Below are positions 16,000 through 24,751 of a DNA stretch of 64,000 bases, one piece after another (positions within the stretch are counted from its first letter, which is position 1; each line of letters opens with the position of its first letter). The stretch is from the NCBI RefSeq assembly GCF_018449695.1, contig NZ_JAAVUY010000007.1:1-64000 (forward strand). The letters run 5' to 3'. The notes below the pieces were generated by a model. The model had not been told where the DNA came from. It did not search any database and saw only the letters and a program-made list of their open reading frames with translations. The DNA is from Bradyrhizobium sp. dw_411 (GTDB lineage: Bacteria > Pseudomonadota > Alphaproteobacteria > Rhizobiales > Xanthobacteraceae). The position numbers and the translations under genes are program-made.

Positions 16000-18900
16000 A
16001 TGCAGGATCCGATTCCACAGACCAGCGCTGTGCATCGCGCAGCCGCGGCCGGAACATTTGATTTCAACGACGGCGGACACCCGAGCCGGCGCAATCCAGT
16101 CCGCTGGCTTGTCACCTGCGGTATCCTGCTGATCGCGGCCATCGCGCTCGGCACCGCGATGATGATCGACAACTTCCGCAAGCATGCGCTGGAAAGCAGC
16201 AAGCGCGAACTGGAAAATACCGTTCTGCTGCTGGCGCACCATTTCGACCAGCAACTGGACGATACCGCGATCCCGCTCGGCGACATCATCGCGCAGGTCC
16301 AACAGGCCGGAATAGCAACGCCGGAGGATTTCACGCGCCGGATGTCCGCGCCCCAAACGCACCTGATGTTGCAGGCCAAAGCGGGCGATTCTTCCAAGAT
16401 CGCCGGTTTCAACATTTACGACGCCAGGGGCGTTCTGGTCAGTTCATCGGAAGTCCCGGACGTTCCGGTCGTCACCGTCGCCGACCGCGCCTATTTCAAG
16501 ATTCTCAAATCAAGCCCGAAGCCGGCGCAGATCCAGATGGAACTGGTGCGCAGCCGTTTTACCGGAATTTGGAAAACCCTGATCGCCCGTAAGATAACCG
16601 GACCGAACGGCGAGTTTCTCGGCATCGTGTCGCGGGCCATCACCCCCGGCAAATTTGAGGAGTTCTTTTCCTCGCTGACGCTGGCAGCGGACGACACGAT
16701 CTCGATTCACCATCATGATGGCCCGCTGATCGCGCGCTACCCTCATGCCGAAGAGATTATCGGCAAGAATTTCAAGACGCAGACGACGCCGCAGGCGACG
16801 GCCTTTCTGAACCTCGATCACGGCACCACGGAATTGACCAGTCCGGTCGATGGCCTGCAGCGCCTGGCCTCCATTCGCAGCCTGAGCCGGTATCCGCTGT
16901 CCATCATCGCGACCACGACGGTCGCCTCGGCGCTGGCCGAATGGCAGGCACAAACCCGATTCCTGATCACCGCAGCCGCGCTTTCGGCGCTCGTCGTCGC
17001 CATCATCCTGTTCCTGATCGTGGGGCGGCTGTCGTCGCAGCATCGATTGTCGCAACGCCAGTTGACGCTGGAAAAACTGCGCCTCGATACCGCCGTCGAT
17101 AACATGTCGCAGGGTCTGACGCTGTTCGATCAGTCGAGGCGGCTGGTCATCTGCAACCAGCGCTATCTTGAGATGTACCGGTTGTCGCCCGACGCGGTCA
17201 AACCGGGTTGCAGTTTTGAGGAATTGATCCTGCTTCGAAAACAGGCGGGAACGTTCCCCGGCGATACCGAGGAATATTGCAAGCGAATTCAGGAAAATGT
17301 CGCGCGCGGGGAATCCTCCAACATCGAGGCGATGGATGGACGCTCGGTCCAGATCACGCGCCGGCTATTGCCCGATGGCGGCTGGGTCACCACCCATGAG
17401 GATATCACCGAGCGGATCCGCCGCGAGACCGATGTCTTCCAGCAAGCCAAGGAACTCGAAATCATCAACATGCAATTCGATGCCGCCTTGAGCAACATGA
17501 CTCAGGGGCTGTGCATGTTCGATGGCCAGAAGCGGCTAGTGGTCTGGAACGACCGTTATGCCGAGCTGTATCAACTGCCGGCCGAATTGCTGAAAGTCGG
17601 CACGCCGCACGACGCGATCATCGCCGATCGCATCACGCGCGGCATCTTCAAGGGCGCGACCAACAAACAGGCCACCAGCGCCAAGATCGCGGCCCTCAGT
17701 CAGCTTCCAAAGCACTCGACCTCGAGCCGGATCGATGAATTTGCCGACGGCCGGTTCGTGCTCGTGACGCGGCAGCCGATGGCGGACGGCGGCTGGCTCG
17801 CGACCCATGAAGACATCACCGAACGGCGGCGGGCGGAAGCGGAGATCGTCCATCTGGCGCGGCACGATGCGCTGACCGGCCTCGCCAATCGCGCGGAATT
17901 CAATGCGCGGCTGGAAGAAGCCTGCAAGCGCGTGGCGCGCAACGGCGTCGCCCTCACCGTGATGATGATCGACCTCGACGATTTCAAGGCCGTCAACGAT
18001 ACGCTCGGACATCCCGCCGGGGACCAGTTGCTGATCGAGGTCGGCCGTCGCCTGCAGTCCACCATCCAGGACACCGATCTGCTGGCGCGGCTTGGCGGCG
18101 ACGAGTTCGCCGTGATCCAGGAAGGCGCGCCGGATCAGCGCGAAGGCGCCAGTGCGCTGGCGCTGCAAATCATCGACGCCATCACCCGGCCGTTCGATCT
18201 CAACGGCGACCTCGCCGGCGTCGGCACCAGCATCGGCATCGTGATGGCCCCGGAACATGACGTCGAGCCCGAGGGCCTTCTCAAGCGCGCCGACCTTGCG
18301 CTCTACGACGCCAAGGCCAACGGCCGAAATGAATTCCGGCTGTTCCAGCCCGAAATGCTCGAGGCGGCCGATATGCAGAAGGCGGCGGAAAACGAACTGC
18401 GCCTCGCCATCGAGCGAAACGAATTCGAGCTCTACTACCAGCCGGTGGTCGACATCGAAACGCGGCTGTTGTGCGGCGTCGAGGCACTGGTGCGCTGGAA
18501 GCATCCGACCAAGGGCATGATTCCACCGGACCGTTTCATCCCGCTGGCGGAATCGACCGGCCTGATCGCGCCGCTCGGCGAATGGATTTTGCGGCGGGCC
18601 TGCCAGGACGCCGCGGCGTGGCCGGCGCACATCAAGATCGCCGTCAACATCTCGGCGGTCCAGTTCAAGAAGGGCAATCTGTTCGACCTCGTTCTGTGCA
18701 CGCTGATGGAGACGGGTCTGGCAGCAGAACGGCTGGAACTCGAAGTCACCGAAACCGCGCTGCTCGAAAACCACGAAGCCCACCTGACCACGATCCGGCA
18801 GTTGAAAAATCTGGGAATATCTGTCGCGCTCGATGATTTCGGCACCGGATACTCCTCGGTCAGCTATCTGACGATTTTCCCGTTCGACAAGATCAAGATC

Positions 18901-19164
18901 GACAAGTCGTTCACCCAGGGCGTTCTTGCCCGCCGTGACTACAAGGCCGTGATCGCCTCAACGCTCGCGCTGGCGCAGGGTCTCGGCACCATGACGACCG
19001 CCGAGGGTGTCGAGACCGAAGAGCAGCTCGAATACATGCGCACGGCGGGTGTAAATCTCGTGCAGGGCTACCTGTTCGGCCGGCCCGTTCCGCTGCCGCA
19101 GCTCGATCTCAGCGACAGCCCGCGGGGAGTTTCGGCTCCCTCGCCCAAGGCCAGGGTGGCTTAA
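16000..19164 (+). CDS. membrane sensor with dCache-like, PAS, GGDEF and EAL domains
   Basis: A 1054-residue inner-membrane protein that should make or degrade cyclic di-GMP. One helix (about residues 36-58) and a second (about 322-342) flank a periplasmic sensor of about 260 residues. Two PAS-like units follow, each starting with D-N/S-M-(S/T)-Q-G-L and ending in H-E-D-I-T-E-R. The GGDEF motif (about residue 699) is intact. The EAL motif E-A-L-V-R-W (about 828) and D-D-F-G-T-G (about 945) are also intact. The inhibitory RxxD site before GGDEF reads Q-D-T-D, so product inhibition is probably absent. The ATG at 16000 follows GGGGAGA and was preferred over 15979. Confidence 0.95.
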   Translation: MQDPIPQTSAVHRAAAAGTFDFNDGGHPSRRNPVRWLVTCGILLIAAIALGTAMMIDNFRKHALESSKRELENTVLLLAHHFDQQLDDTAIPLGDIIAQVQQAGIATPEDFTRRMSAPQTHLMLQAKAGDSSKIAGFNIYDARGVLVSSSEVPDVPVVTVADRAYFKILKSSPKPAQIQMELVRSRFTGIWKTLIARKITGPNGEFLGIVSRAITPGKFEEFFSSLTLAADDTISIHHHDGPLIARYPHAEEIIGKNFKTQTTPQATAFLNLDHGTTELTSPVDGLQRLASIRSLSRYPLSIIATTTVASALAEWQAQTRFLITAAALSALVVAIILFLIVGRLSSQHRLSQRQLTLEKLRLDTAVDNMSQGLTLFDQSRRLVICNQRYLEMYRLSPDAVKPGCSFEELILLRKQAGTFPGDTEEYCKRIQENVARGESSNIEAMDGRSVQITRRLLPDGGWVTTHEDITERIRRETDVFQQAKELEIINMQFDAALSNMTQGLCMFDGQKRLVVWNDRYAELYQLPAELLKVGTPHDAIIADRITRGIFKGATNKQATSAKIAALSQLPKHSTSSRIDEFADGRFVLVTRQPMADGGWLATHEDITERRRAEAEIVHLARHDALTGLANRAEFNARLEEACKRVARNGVALTVMMIDLDDFKAVNDTLGHPAGDQLLIEVGRRLQSTIQDTDLLARLGGDEFAVIQEGAPDQREGASALALQIIDAITRPFDLNGDLAGVGTSIGIVMAPEHDVEPEGLLKRADLALYDAKANGRNEFRLFQPEMLEAADMQKAAENELRLAIERNEFELYYQPVVDIETRLLCGVEALVRWKHPTKGMIPPDRFIPLAESTGLIAPLGEWILRRACQDAAAWPAHIKIAVNISAVQFKKGNLFDLVLCTLMETGLAAERLELEVTETALLENHEAHLTTIRQLKNLGISVALDDFGTGYSSVSYLTIFPFDKIKIDKSFTQGVLARRDYKAVIASTLALAQGLGTMTTAEGVETEEQLEYMRTAGVNLVQGYLFGRPVPLPQLDLSDSPRGVSAPSPKARVA

Positions 19165-19186
19165 GGCAAGAGCAATCCGTCGCTGG

Positions 19187-20230
19187 CTACCGGGCCAGCG
19201 CTTCGAACGTATCGGCGAGCTGATCGATCCGCGATGAATCCCGCACCACGCGCAACCGCTTGGCAAGGTCGTTCAGCACGTCGCGCAGGTCGCAATGCTG
19301 CGTGACCAGCCATTTCAAATTAGGCAATTGAAATTCGAGATCAATCGCTTCGCCGAGACGGTTGCTGTAGGAAGGATCGATCTTTAACGCGCTTTCGCGC
19401 AGCGCCGCATTATAGGACGCACACAGGGCCGGCGTCGCCGCGATATCGAGTTGCCACATCTCGCGCAGTTTTATCAGTCCCTCTGGCTCCCCGAGCAGCG
19501 CCACCGCATCGGCCTGCCGGCTCCGGGCGTGGCGGGCGCCTTCCATCGCCAGCGGAACCCGGTCGTCGCTGCTGTTGACGTATTCCAGGTAGTCGCGCAG
19601 CGGGGAATCGGGATCAAGCGCCGCAAATCTGGCTTCGTCGCGCGCGCGATCTTCCGCGGCGATCTTTTCATCCCGGGCGAGCTGTTCCTTGTACGCCGCC
19701 TGCAACTTCTCCTGCCGCGCCGGTGCGGCAAGCTCATCGAGATACGACGCGAAGGCCGAGGCCCCGATCAGCGCGACGAGCGCGGCCCCGGCGAGTGCGC
19801 TGGCAACTTCTTCCGACAACAATGCGACGAGCGCGGGAATACGAATCCACAGCGCGTAGACCACGATGACCGGCGGCACGAGCACCGGGACGATCCAGGT
19901 CCAGTCATGGCTGGCAGCGTAAAGGTTCGCCGCGGTGAACGACGCATGGCCGGACAGCGGCAGCAGCACGAGTGCCGCGATCGCCGCCCACTCCGGCATC
20001 CTGCCGTTCTTGAATGCGACCAGCATCAGGCCGGCGAGCACGATCCATAGCGCGACGACAAAGGTCGCGATAAAGGCGGCGGCCCATGGATCTACGGCCC
20101 CTTCGCCAGAACTCGCGTCGCGAATGACCGCAAGTTCCAGGGCATAAAGCAGCCCCGCCAATATCGCGAGCATCACCGCGCCCACAGGCGGCGAACGCAA
20201 TGGCCGTTGGACCGGACGCGGCTCGTTCAT
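19187..20230 (-). CDS. membrane protein with long C-terminal cytoplasmic/periplasmic domain, function unknown
   Basis: A 347-residue protein I do not recognise. Five or six hydrophobic segments (about residues 17-165) are followed by an Ala/Glu/Arg-rich, probably helical stretch (A-R-D-E-K-I-A-A-E-D-R-A-R-D-E-A) and a soluble tail of about 120 residues with C-A-S-Y-N and T-Q-H-C-D-L-R. The start at 20230 has a GAGGGGG ribosome-binding site and was chosen over the open frame to 20320. It converges with the GGDEF-EAL gene, with a 22-bp gap. The cupin gene is upstream on the same strand. Confidence 0.7.
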   Translation of the reverse strand: MNEPRPVQRPLRSPPVGAVMLAILAGLLYALELAVIRDASSGEGAVDPWAAAFIATFVVALWIVLAGLMLVAFKNGRMPEWAAIAALVLLPLSGHASFTAANLYAASHDWTWIVPVLVPPVIVVYALWIRIPALVALLSEEVASALAGAALVALIGASAFASYLDELAAPARQEKLQAAYKEQLARDEKIAAEDRARDEARFAALDPDSPLRDYLEYVNSSDDRVPLAMEGARHARSRQADAVALLGEPEGLIKLREMWQLDIAATPALCASYNAALRESALKIDPSYSNRLGEAIDLEFQLPNLKWLVTQHCDLRDVLNDLAKRLRVVRDSSRIDQLADTFEALAR

Positions 20231-20332
20231 GAAGATTGCCCCCTCGGGTGCGGCGTTATTTGACCGTCCCCGCAAATGAGAGAGATGCAACGCCCTTTCA
20301 TGCGTCGCGGCTCGATCCAATCTCGTTCGATT

Positions 20333-20785
20333 CTATTTCTGCCCGATCGACGTCAACCCGGAAGGCCCGTTGCTGCCGACCACCTGGATGACGACTTCGC
20401 CGTCCTTGGCCCAGACAAAATGCGGCTGCCTCGGCGGCTCGGTCCATACACTTCCGGCCGGCAAAGCTTTCATGGCGCTTTCGTCGAATTGCTCGCCGTA
20501 ACCCATGTAGAGCGTGCCTGAAATCACGGTGGCGATCCGCTCGTCGGGATGGAAGTGCGGCTGAACTTTCAAATTGGCCGGGAAGCGCAGGCGGTACATG
20601 TACATGCCGGGCTTGTGGTCGTCGCCTACGAGATTCACCCGCTGGCCGCCGACCGGTGTCGGCACCCAGACGAACTCGTCAGGCGCCAACCGCGTGACCG
20701 AAATCGGCTCGGCTTGCGCGGATATATCGCAGACCAGCAGTGCAAGCGCGGCGCATCCTGCCATCATAAAGATGGTGGCTTTCAT
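20333..20785 (-). CDS. secreted cupin-domain protein
   Basis: A 150-residue protein with a signal peptide (A-G-C-A-A-L-A-L-L-V-C-D-I-S-A-Q-A) and a single cupin barrel. Metal-binding residues appear as Q-P-H-F-H-P-D-E (His77, His79, Glu82), with a late histidine in P-H-F-V-W (His122). Such periplasmic cupins bind a metal and may be small enzymes or binding proteins. It lies 36 nt downstream of the kinase gene at 20822 on the same strand, so co-transcription is likely. The substrate is unknown. Confidence 0.82.
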   Translation of the reverse strand: MKATIFMMAGCAALALLVCDISAQAEPISVTRLAPDEFVWVPTPVGGQRVNLVGDDHKPGMYMYRLRFPANLKVQPHFHPDERIATVISGTLYMGYGEQFDESAMKALPAGSVWTEPPRQPHFVWAKDGEVVIQVVGSNGPSGLTSIGQK

Positions 20786-20821
20786 CGTCTCTCCCCCCGG
20801 TCAGAACTTGCAGCGAGGGCG

Positions 20822-21880
20822 TTAAACCGCCCCCGCCTTTTGCGCGTACTCCCATGACGCCTTCGACAGCGGCACCGTGCGCTTGGCCGATTCCATCGCC
20901 TTGGCGCTCGCCGCGGTGCCATCGCGAATGCGCCCGGCGATCCCCTGCGTGATGCCGGCGAGCCGGAACAGGTTGTAGGAGAAATACCAGTTGAGATCGG
21001 GAACGGCGCTGCCGGTAACGTTGCAGTAGATCTGCGCGGCCTCTTCCATGCTTGGAATGCCAAGCGTCTTGAGATCGATATTGGCCAGCCCCGGCATGGT
21101 CCATTGCATCAGGAGATATGTGAAATCCGCCATGGGATCGCCGAGCGTCGACAATTCCCAATCCAGTACCGCGATCACCCGCGGCTCGGTGGCATGAAAG
21201 ATCATGTTGTCGAGGCGATAATCGCCATGCACGATCGAAACCCGCTCCTGCTGCGGCATGGTGCGTGGCAACCACTCGATCAGCTTTTCCATTTCGGGAA
21301 TGTGTTGCGTCTCGGACGCGCGGTATTGCTTGGTCCAGCGATCGACCTGGCGCGCGAAATAATTGCCGGGCTTGCCGAAATCGCCGAGTCCGATCGCCTG
21401 CGGATCATAGGTATGCAACTTAGCAAGCGTCTCGATCTTGCTGGTGTAGATCGCGAGCCGCGCCTGCGGTGTCTCGCTCGGCAGCGCCGGATCCCAGAAC
21501 ACCCGGCCCTCTTCCATTGACATGATGTAGAACGCCGCGCCGATCACGGCGTCGTCGGTGCACAGCGCATAGGCCTTCGCGACCGGAAAGCCCTGCTTGC
21601 CGAGTGCGGCGATGACGCGGAACTCGCGATCGACCGCATGGGCCGACGGCAGCAATTTGCCGAACGGCTTGCGCCGCATCACATAGGAACGATTGGGCGT
21701 ATCCAGCCGATAGGTCGGGTTCGACTGGCCGCCCTTGAACTGCAGGACGGTCAGCGGACCCTGATAACCTTCGACATGCTCGCGCATCCAGCCGTCGAGG
21801 CGCATCTCGTCGACGCGATGCCGCTCCTCGACCGGCCTGGTGCCGGAAAATTCCTCGTCGGTCCTGACGCCTTCGGCCAC
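20822..21880 (-). CDS. APH-family kinase (ACAD10/11- or LvaA-like)
   Basis: A 352-residue aminoglycoside-phosphotransferase-fold kinase. The glycine-rich region is F-K-G-G-Q-S-N-P-T-Y near residue 50, the catalytic loop H-G-D-Y-R-L-D-N is at 218-225 with Asp220, and the metal-binding D-W-E starts at 240. This subfamily phosphorylates 4-hydroxyacyl-CoA in the LvaA and ACAD10/11 systems rather than antibiotics. An acyl-CoA dehydrogenase gene lies 76 nt upstream on the same strand, the same pair of domains that is fused in human ACAD10/11. A CoA-ester substrate is inferred from this context. Confidence 0.88.
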   Translation of the reverse strand: MAEGVRTDEEFSGTRPVEERHRVDEMRLDGWMREHVEGYQGPLTVLQFKGGQSNPTYRLDTPNRSYVMRRKPFGKLLPSAHAVDREFRVIAALGKQGFPVAKAYALCTDDAVIGAAFYIMSMEEGRVFWDPALPSETPQARLAIYTSKIETLAKLHTYDPQAIGLGDFGKPGNYFARQVDRWTKQYRASETQHIPEMEKLIEWLPRTMPQQERVSIVHGDYRLDNMIFHATEPRVIAVLDWELSTLGDPMADFTYLLMQWTMPGLANIDLKTLGIPSMEEAAQIYCNVTGSAVPDLNWYFSYNLFRLAGITQGIAGRIRDGTAASAKAMESAKRTVPLSKASWEYAQKAGAV

Positions 21881-21956
21881 GATGACGCTCCCTTTGTTAT
21901 CTGAGCATGACTTTTTCAGAGATCATGCCTTGGGGAGCGTCAGCGGGGAAGCTCCC

Positions 21957-23195
21957 TTAGTGCGAGGTAGGAGCGTTGGCATACTTCCGAAGTTCAAGTC
22001 TGGCAATGGCGCGGTTGTGGACCTCGTCCGGGCCGTCCGCGAGGCGCATGGTACGCATCGAGGCGTAGTCGCGCGCCAAACCTGCATCGTCGGAAACCCC
22101 GGCGGCGCCGAACGCCTGGATGGCATTGTCGATGATCTTCAGCGCCATGTTGGGCGCCGCTACCTTGATCATCGCGATCTCGAGCTGGGCGGTCTTGTTG
22201 CCGACCTTGTCCATCATGTCGGCGGCCTTGAGGCAGAGCAACCGGTTCATCTCGATATCGGTGCGGGCCTCGGCGATGCGCTGTTCCCAGATCGAAAATT
22301 CGATGATCTTCTTGCCGAACGCCGTGCGCGACGACAGCCGCTTCACCATCTTCTCCAGCGCTTCCTCGGCCTTGCCGATGGTGCGCATGCAGTGATGGAT
22401 ACGGCCGGGACCCAGACGCCCCTGCGCGATCTCGAAACCCCTGCCTTCACCGAGCAAAATGTTGCTGGCGGGAACCCGCACATTCTCCATCAGCACCTGC
22501 GCATGGCCGTGCGGTGCATCGTCGAATCCGAACACCGGCAGCAGCTTCTCGATCGTGATGCCCTTTGAGTCGAGCGGCACCAGGATCTGCGACTGTTGCT
22601 GGTGGCGCGGCGCCTTCGGATCGGTCTTGCCCATCACGATGGCGATCTTGCAGCGGGGATCGCCGACACCCGACGACCACCATTTGCGGCCGTTGATGAC
22701 GTAATGATCGCCGTCGCGCTCGATGCGGGTCTCGATATTGGTGGCATCGGAAGAGGCTACCGCGGGTTCGGTCATCAGGAAGGCGGAGCGGATTTCGCCA
22801 TTCATCAGCGGGCGCAGCCACTGGCGCTTGTGCTCCTTGGAGCCGTAGCGCATCAGCACTTCCATGTTGCCGGTATCCGGCGCCGAGCAGTTGAACACTT
22901 CCGAAGCCCAGCCGATGTGGCCCATTTCCTCGGCCAGCGGCGCGTATTCCAGATTGGTCAATCCCGCGCCGCGGAATTCGTCATCCTCATGCGCCGAGGG
23001 CGGCATGAACATGTTCCACAGACCTTCGGCATGCGCCTTCTTCTTCAGTTCCTCGACGATCGGGATCACCTTCCAGCGCTCGCCGGCCTCGTCCTGCTGC
23101 CGGTAGACCGGCACGGCGGGGCGGACATGCTTGTTCATGAACGACTGCACACGGTTGAGCCATTCGCGCTGACGGTCAGACATGTTGAAGTCCAT
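21957..23195 (-). CDS. acyl-CoA dehydrogenase family protein (ACAD10/11- or LvaC-like)
   Basis: A 412-residue flavoprotein dehydrogenase with the three usual ACAD domains. [15 protein letters not shown] and the FAD-binding [12 protein letters not shown] lie mid-protein. The C-terminal L-A-D-G-P-D-E-V-H puts Asp where classical acyl-CoA dehydrogenases have the catalytic Glu of Y-E-G-T, as in the ACAD10/11-like branch. It probably acts with the neighbouring kinase on 4-hydroxyacyl-CoA esters, removing the phosphate. It is divergent from a TetR regulator and is the likely first gene of the operon. Confidence 0.9.
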   Translation of the reverse strand: MDFNMSDRQREWLNRVQSFMNKHVRPAVPVYRQQDEAGERWKVIPIVEELKKKAHAEGLWNMFMPPSAHEDDEFRGAGLTNLEYAPLAEEMGHIGWASEVFNCSAPDTGNMEVLMRYGSKEHKRQWLRPLMNGEIRSAFLMTEPAVASSDATNIETRIERDGDHYVINGRKWWSSGVGDPRCKIAIVMGKTDPKAPRHQQQSQILVPLDSKGITIEKLLPVFGFDDAPHGHAQVLMENVRVPASNILLGEGRGFEIAQGRLGPGRIHHCMRTIGKAEEALEKMVKRLSSRTAFGKKIIEFSIWEQRIAEARTDIEMNRLLCLKAADMMDKVGNKTAQLEIAMIKVAAPNMALKIIDNAIQAFGAAGVSDDAGLARDYASMRTMRLADGPDEVHNRAIARLELRKYANAPTSH

Positions 23196-23334
23196 TGGGC
23201 GTTCCTCGCATTTCCCAGAAGAAAATTATTGCACGAATTTATTGGCGGCACTGTCTCCCCGCCGCCTGTTCACCGCAAGACCATTTTCTCGCGCACTGGC
23301 GTGGCGATGCGTCATCCGCATTGACATTCCAGTC

Positions 23335-23365
23335 TTCAAACCATAGTTTCATACAAGCGTTTGAA
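23335..23365. promoter_or_regulatory. candidate TetR operator, TTCAAAC-N17-GTTTGAA
   Basis: Perfect 7-bp inverted arms at 23335-23341 and 23359-23365 lie between the acyl-CoA dehydrogenase and TetR genes. A TTGACA at 23321-23326 would place a -10 region inside the repeat (TAGTTT at 23344). Binding would then block the regulator's own promoter, as TetR proteins commonly do. Confidence 0.4.
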
Positions 23366-23394
23366 TTGCAATACTCCTCTTGCCCGGCCCCAAG

Positions 23395-24066
23395 ATGCCG
23401 TCAGACCAGACCCGAACCTCCATTCTGGACGCGGCCGAGCGGCTCTATGCCGATCGCGGCTTCGCTGACGTCACGCTGCGTGACATCGTCGCCGCCGCCG
23501 GCGTCAATCTGGCTGCGGTGAATTATCATTTCGGCTCCAAGGACGAATTGATCGCCGAGTTGTTCGTCACCCGCAGCCTCGCCACCAACCGAGCGCGGCT
23601 CAACGAATTGAAGGCGGCCGAAGCTGAGGGCGGCGGACGCGCCGAGATCGATGCAATCCTGCGCGCGCTGGTGGGGCCGACGCTGCGCGGCTGTCTCGGC
23701 CCCGGCAATGAACGCTCGGCCGCGGCGCGCTTCATGATCCGCGCCTCGATCGAGGCAGTGCCGCCGATCCGCCGCATCAAGAACCGCGAGATCGATCATT
23801 TGCGGAAATTCGCCGCCGCGATGCAGCGCTCTTTGCCCGGCCGCAACCAGGTCGATCTCTATTGGGGCCTGCATTTCGCATTGGCGATGGCGCACCAGAC
23901 CATCCGCGACAGCGAACGGCTGACCAAATTGTCGGAGGGATCGTGCGATCTGGATGACGTCCAGGGCATCATCGAGCGCATCGTCGCGGTGTCGGTGATG
24001 GCGCTGACCAGGCGCGAGGCGGACAGCAGAGCGTCCGAACCGGTCGCCGCCCGGCGGGGGCGCTAA
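23395..24066 (+). CDS. TetR family transcriptional regulator
   Basis: A 223-residue regulator. The N-terminal helix-turn-helix runs through I-L-D-A-A-E-R-L-Y-A-D-R-G-F-A-D-V and ends in the TetR signature N-Y-H-F-G-S-K-D-E-L. The C-terminal ligand domain has no recognised family. It is divergent from the acyl-CoA dehydrogenase/kinase operon and probably represses it until an acyl-CoA-type ligand binds. The final 19 residues are encoded by a DNA repeat that also supplies the tail of the LysR protein at 24752. It ends one nucleotide before the convergent lipocalin-like gene. The ATG at 23395 was chosen over a TTG at 23380. Confidence 0.93.
   Translation: MPSDQTRTSILDAAERLYADRGFADVTLRDIVAAAGVNLAAVNYHFGSKDELIAELFVTRSLATNRARLNELKAAEAEGGGRAEIDAILRALVGPTLRGCLGPGNERSAAARFMIRASIEAVPPIRRIKNREIDHLRKFAAAMQRSLPGRNQVDLYWGLHFALAMAHQTIRDSERLTKLSEGSCDLDDVQGIIERIVAVSVMALTRREADSRASEPVAARRGR
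24002..24058 (+). repeat. 57-bp repeat encoding a regulator C-terminus, copy 1
   Basis: Identical to 25626-25682 at 51 of 57 positions and read in the same frame (R-E-A-D-S-R-A-S-E-P-V-A-A-R-R). It forms the last codons of the TetR gene. Confidence 0.85.
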
Positions 24067-24067
24067 T

Positions 24068-24622
24068 TCACTGTGGCTGGTGTTGCCAGATCGAATAAGC
24101 AACCGTGCCGTTGCCGGACGCCGTCGCGGGTACCGAATAGATCAAGACGCCGTCTTTGAAAGTGTAATCGCGCACCTGTTGTACGCCCTCCCAATTGGGA
24201 TAAGAGGCGGAGTCGATCTTGAACGTCAGTTGGCTCTTCACCGGATCGACCACAACACGTCCGGTATGGGTGCTCGAACCCAAAACAGCCTCGCGGTATT
24301 CCTGAGGTGTCCCGCGTGTCTTGTCGCCGGCGACAAACTTGGGTCTGTCGGGACGAAAAATCTGTAGCGAATAACGCCCGTTTTTATCGACCATCAGGAG
24401 ACCGTTGGGATGCTCGCCATAGTTGGTGGTGCGCGTGCCGTCGGCAAGTATTTCATAGGCCGAAGTCATGACCCAAGTGCCTTCCAATGAAAGGGGTTGG
24501 GGATCGGCAGCCGCCGCAGATGCGCCGATCGGTATTTGGGACAAGGCGACAAGAGGCACACAGGCCAACCATGTCAGGGAAATCGTTTGAATCGCGGATT
24601 TCATCATTTTCATTGTCATCAC
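24068..24622 (-). CDS. secreted lipocalin-like protein
   Basis: A 184-residue exported protein. The signal peptide ends near P-I-G-A-S-A-A-A-A. The mature part opens with S-L-E-G-T-W-V-M-T-S-A-Y, the lipocalin-like G-x-W start, and continues as predominantly beta sequence (G-R-Y-S-L-Q-I-F-R-P). It resembles lipocalin-like domain proteins of about 140 residues that may bind small hydrophobic molecules. The start has several ATG choices (M-M-T-M-K-M-M), and the first is used here. Its tail is packed against the TetR stop. It is divergent from the LysR gene at 24752. Confidence 0.8.
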   Translation of the reverse strand: MMTMKMMKSAIQTISLTWLACVPLVALSQIPIGASAAAADPQPLSLEGTWVMTSAYEILADGTRTTNYGEHPNGLLMVDKNGRYSLQIFRPDRPKFVAGDKTRGTPQEYREAVLGSSTHTGRVVVDPVKSQLTFKIDSASYPNWEGVQQVRDYTFKDGVLIYSVPATASGNGTVAYSIWQHQPQ

Positions 24623-24751
24623 TTTTTTTCAGAAGCCGGACGGTTGCCCGGATTAATCGTTCCGCTCGTCTATGAAAAACGATAAAAATGCCCACGTCCT
24701 GGTGAGCTGGGGTCACCATCAAACCCGATATCGAAGTCCCGGTGACCACCG

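Noticed and set aside
17536..18783. 415-residue minus-strand frame
   Set aside because: It is antisense to the GGDEF-EAL coding region and has no family motif.
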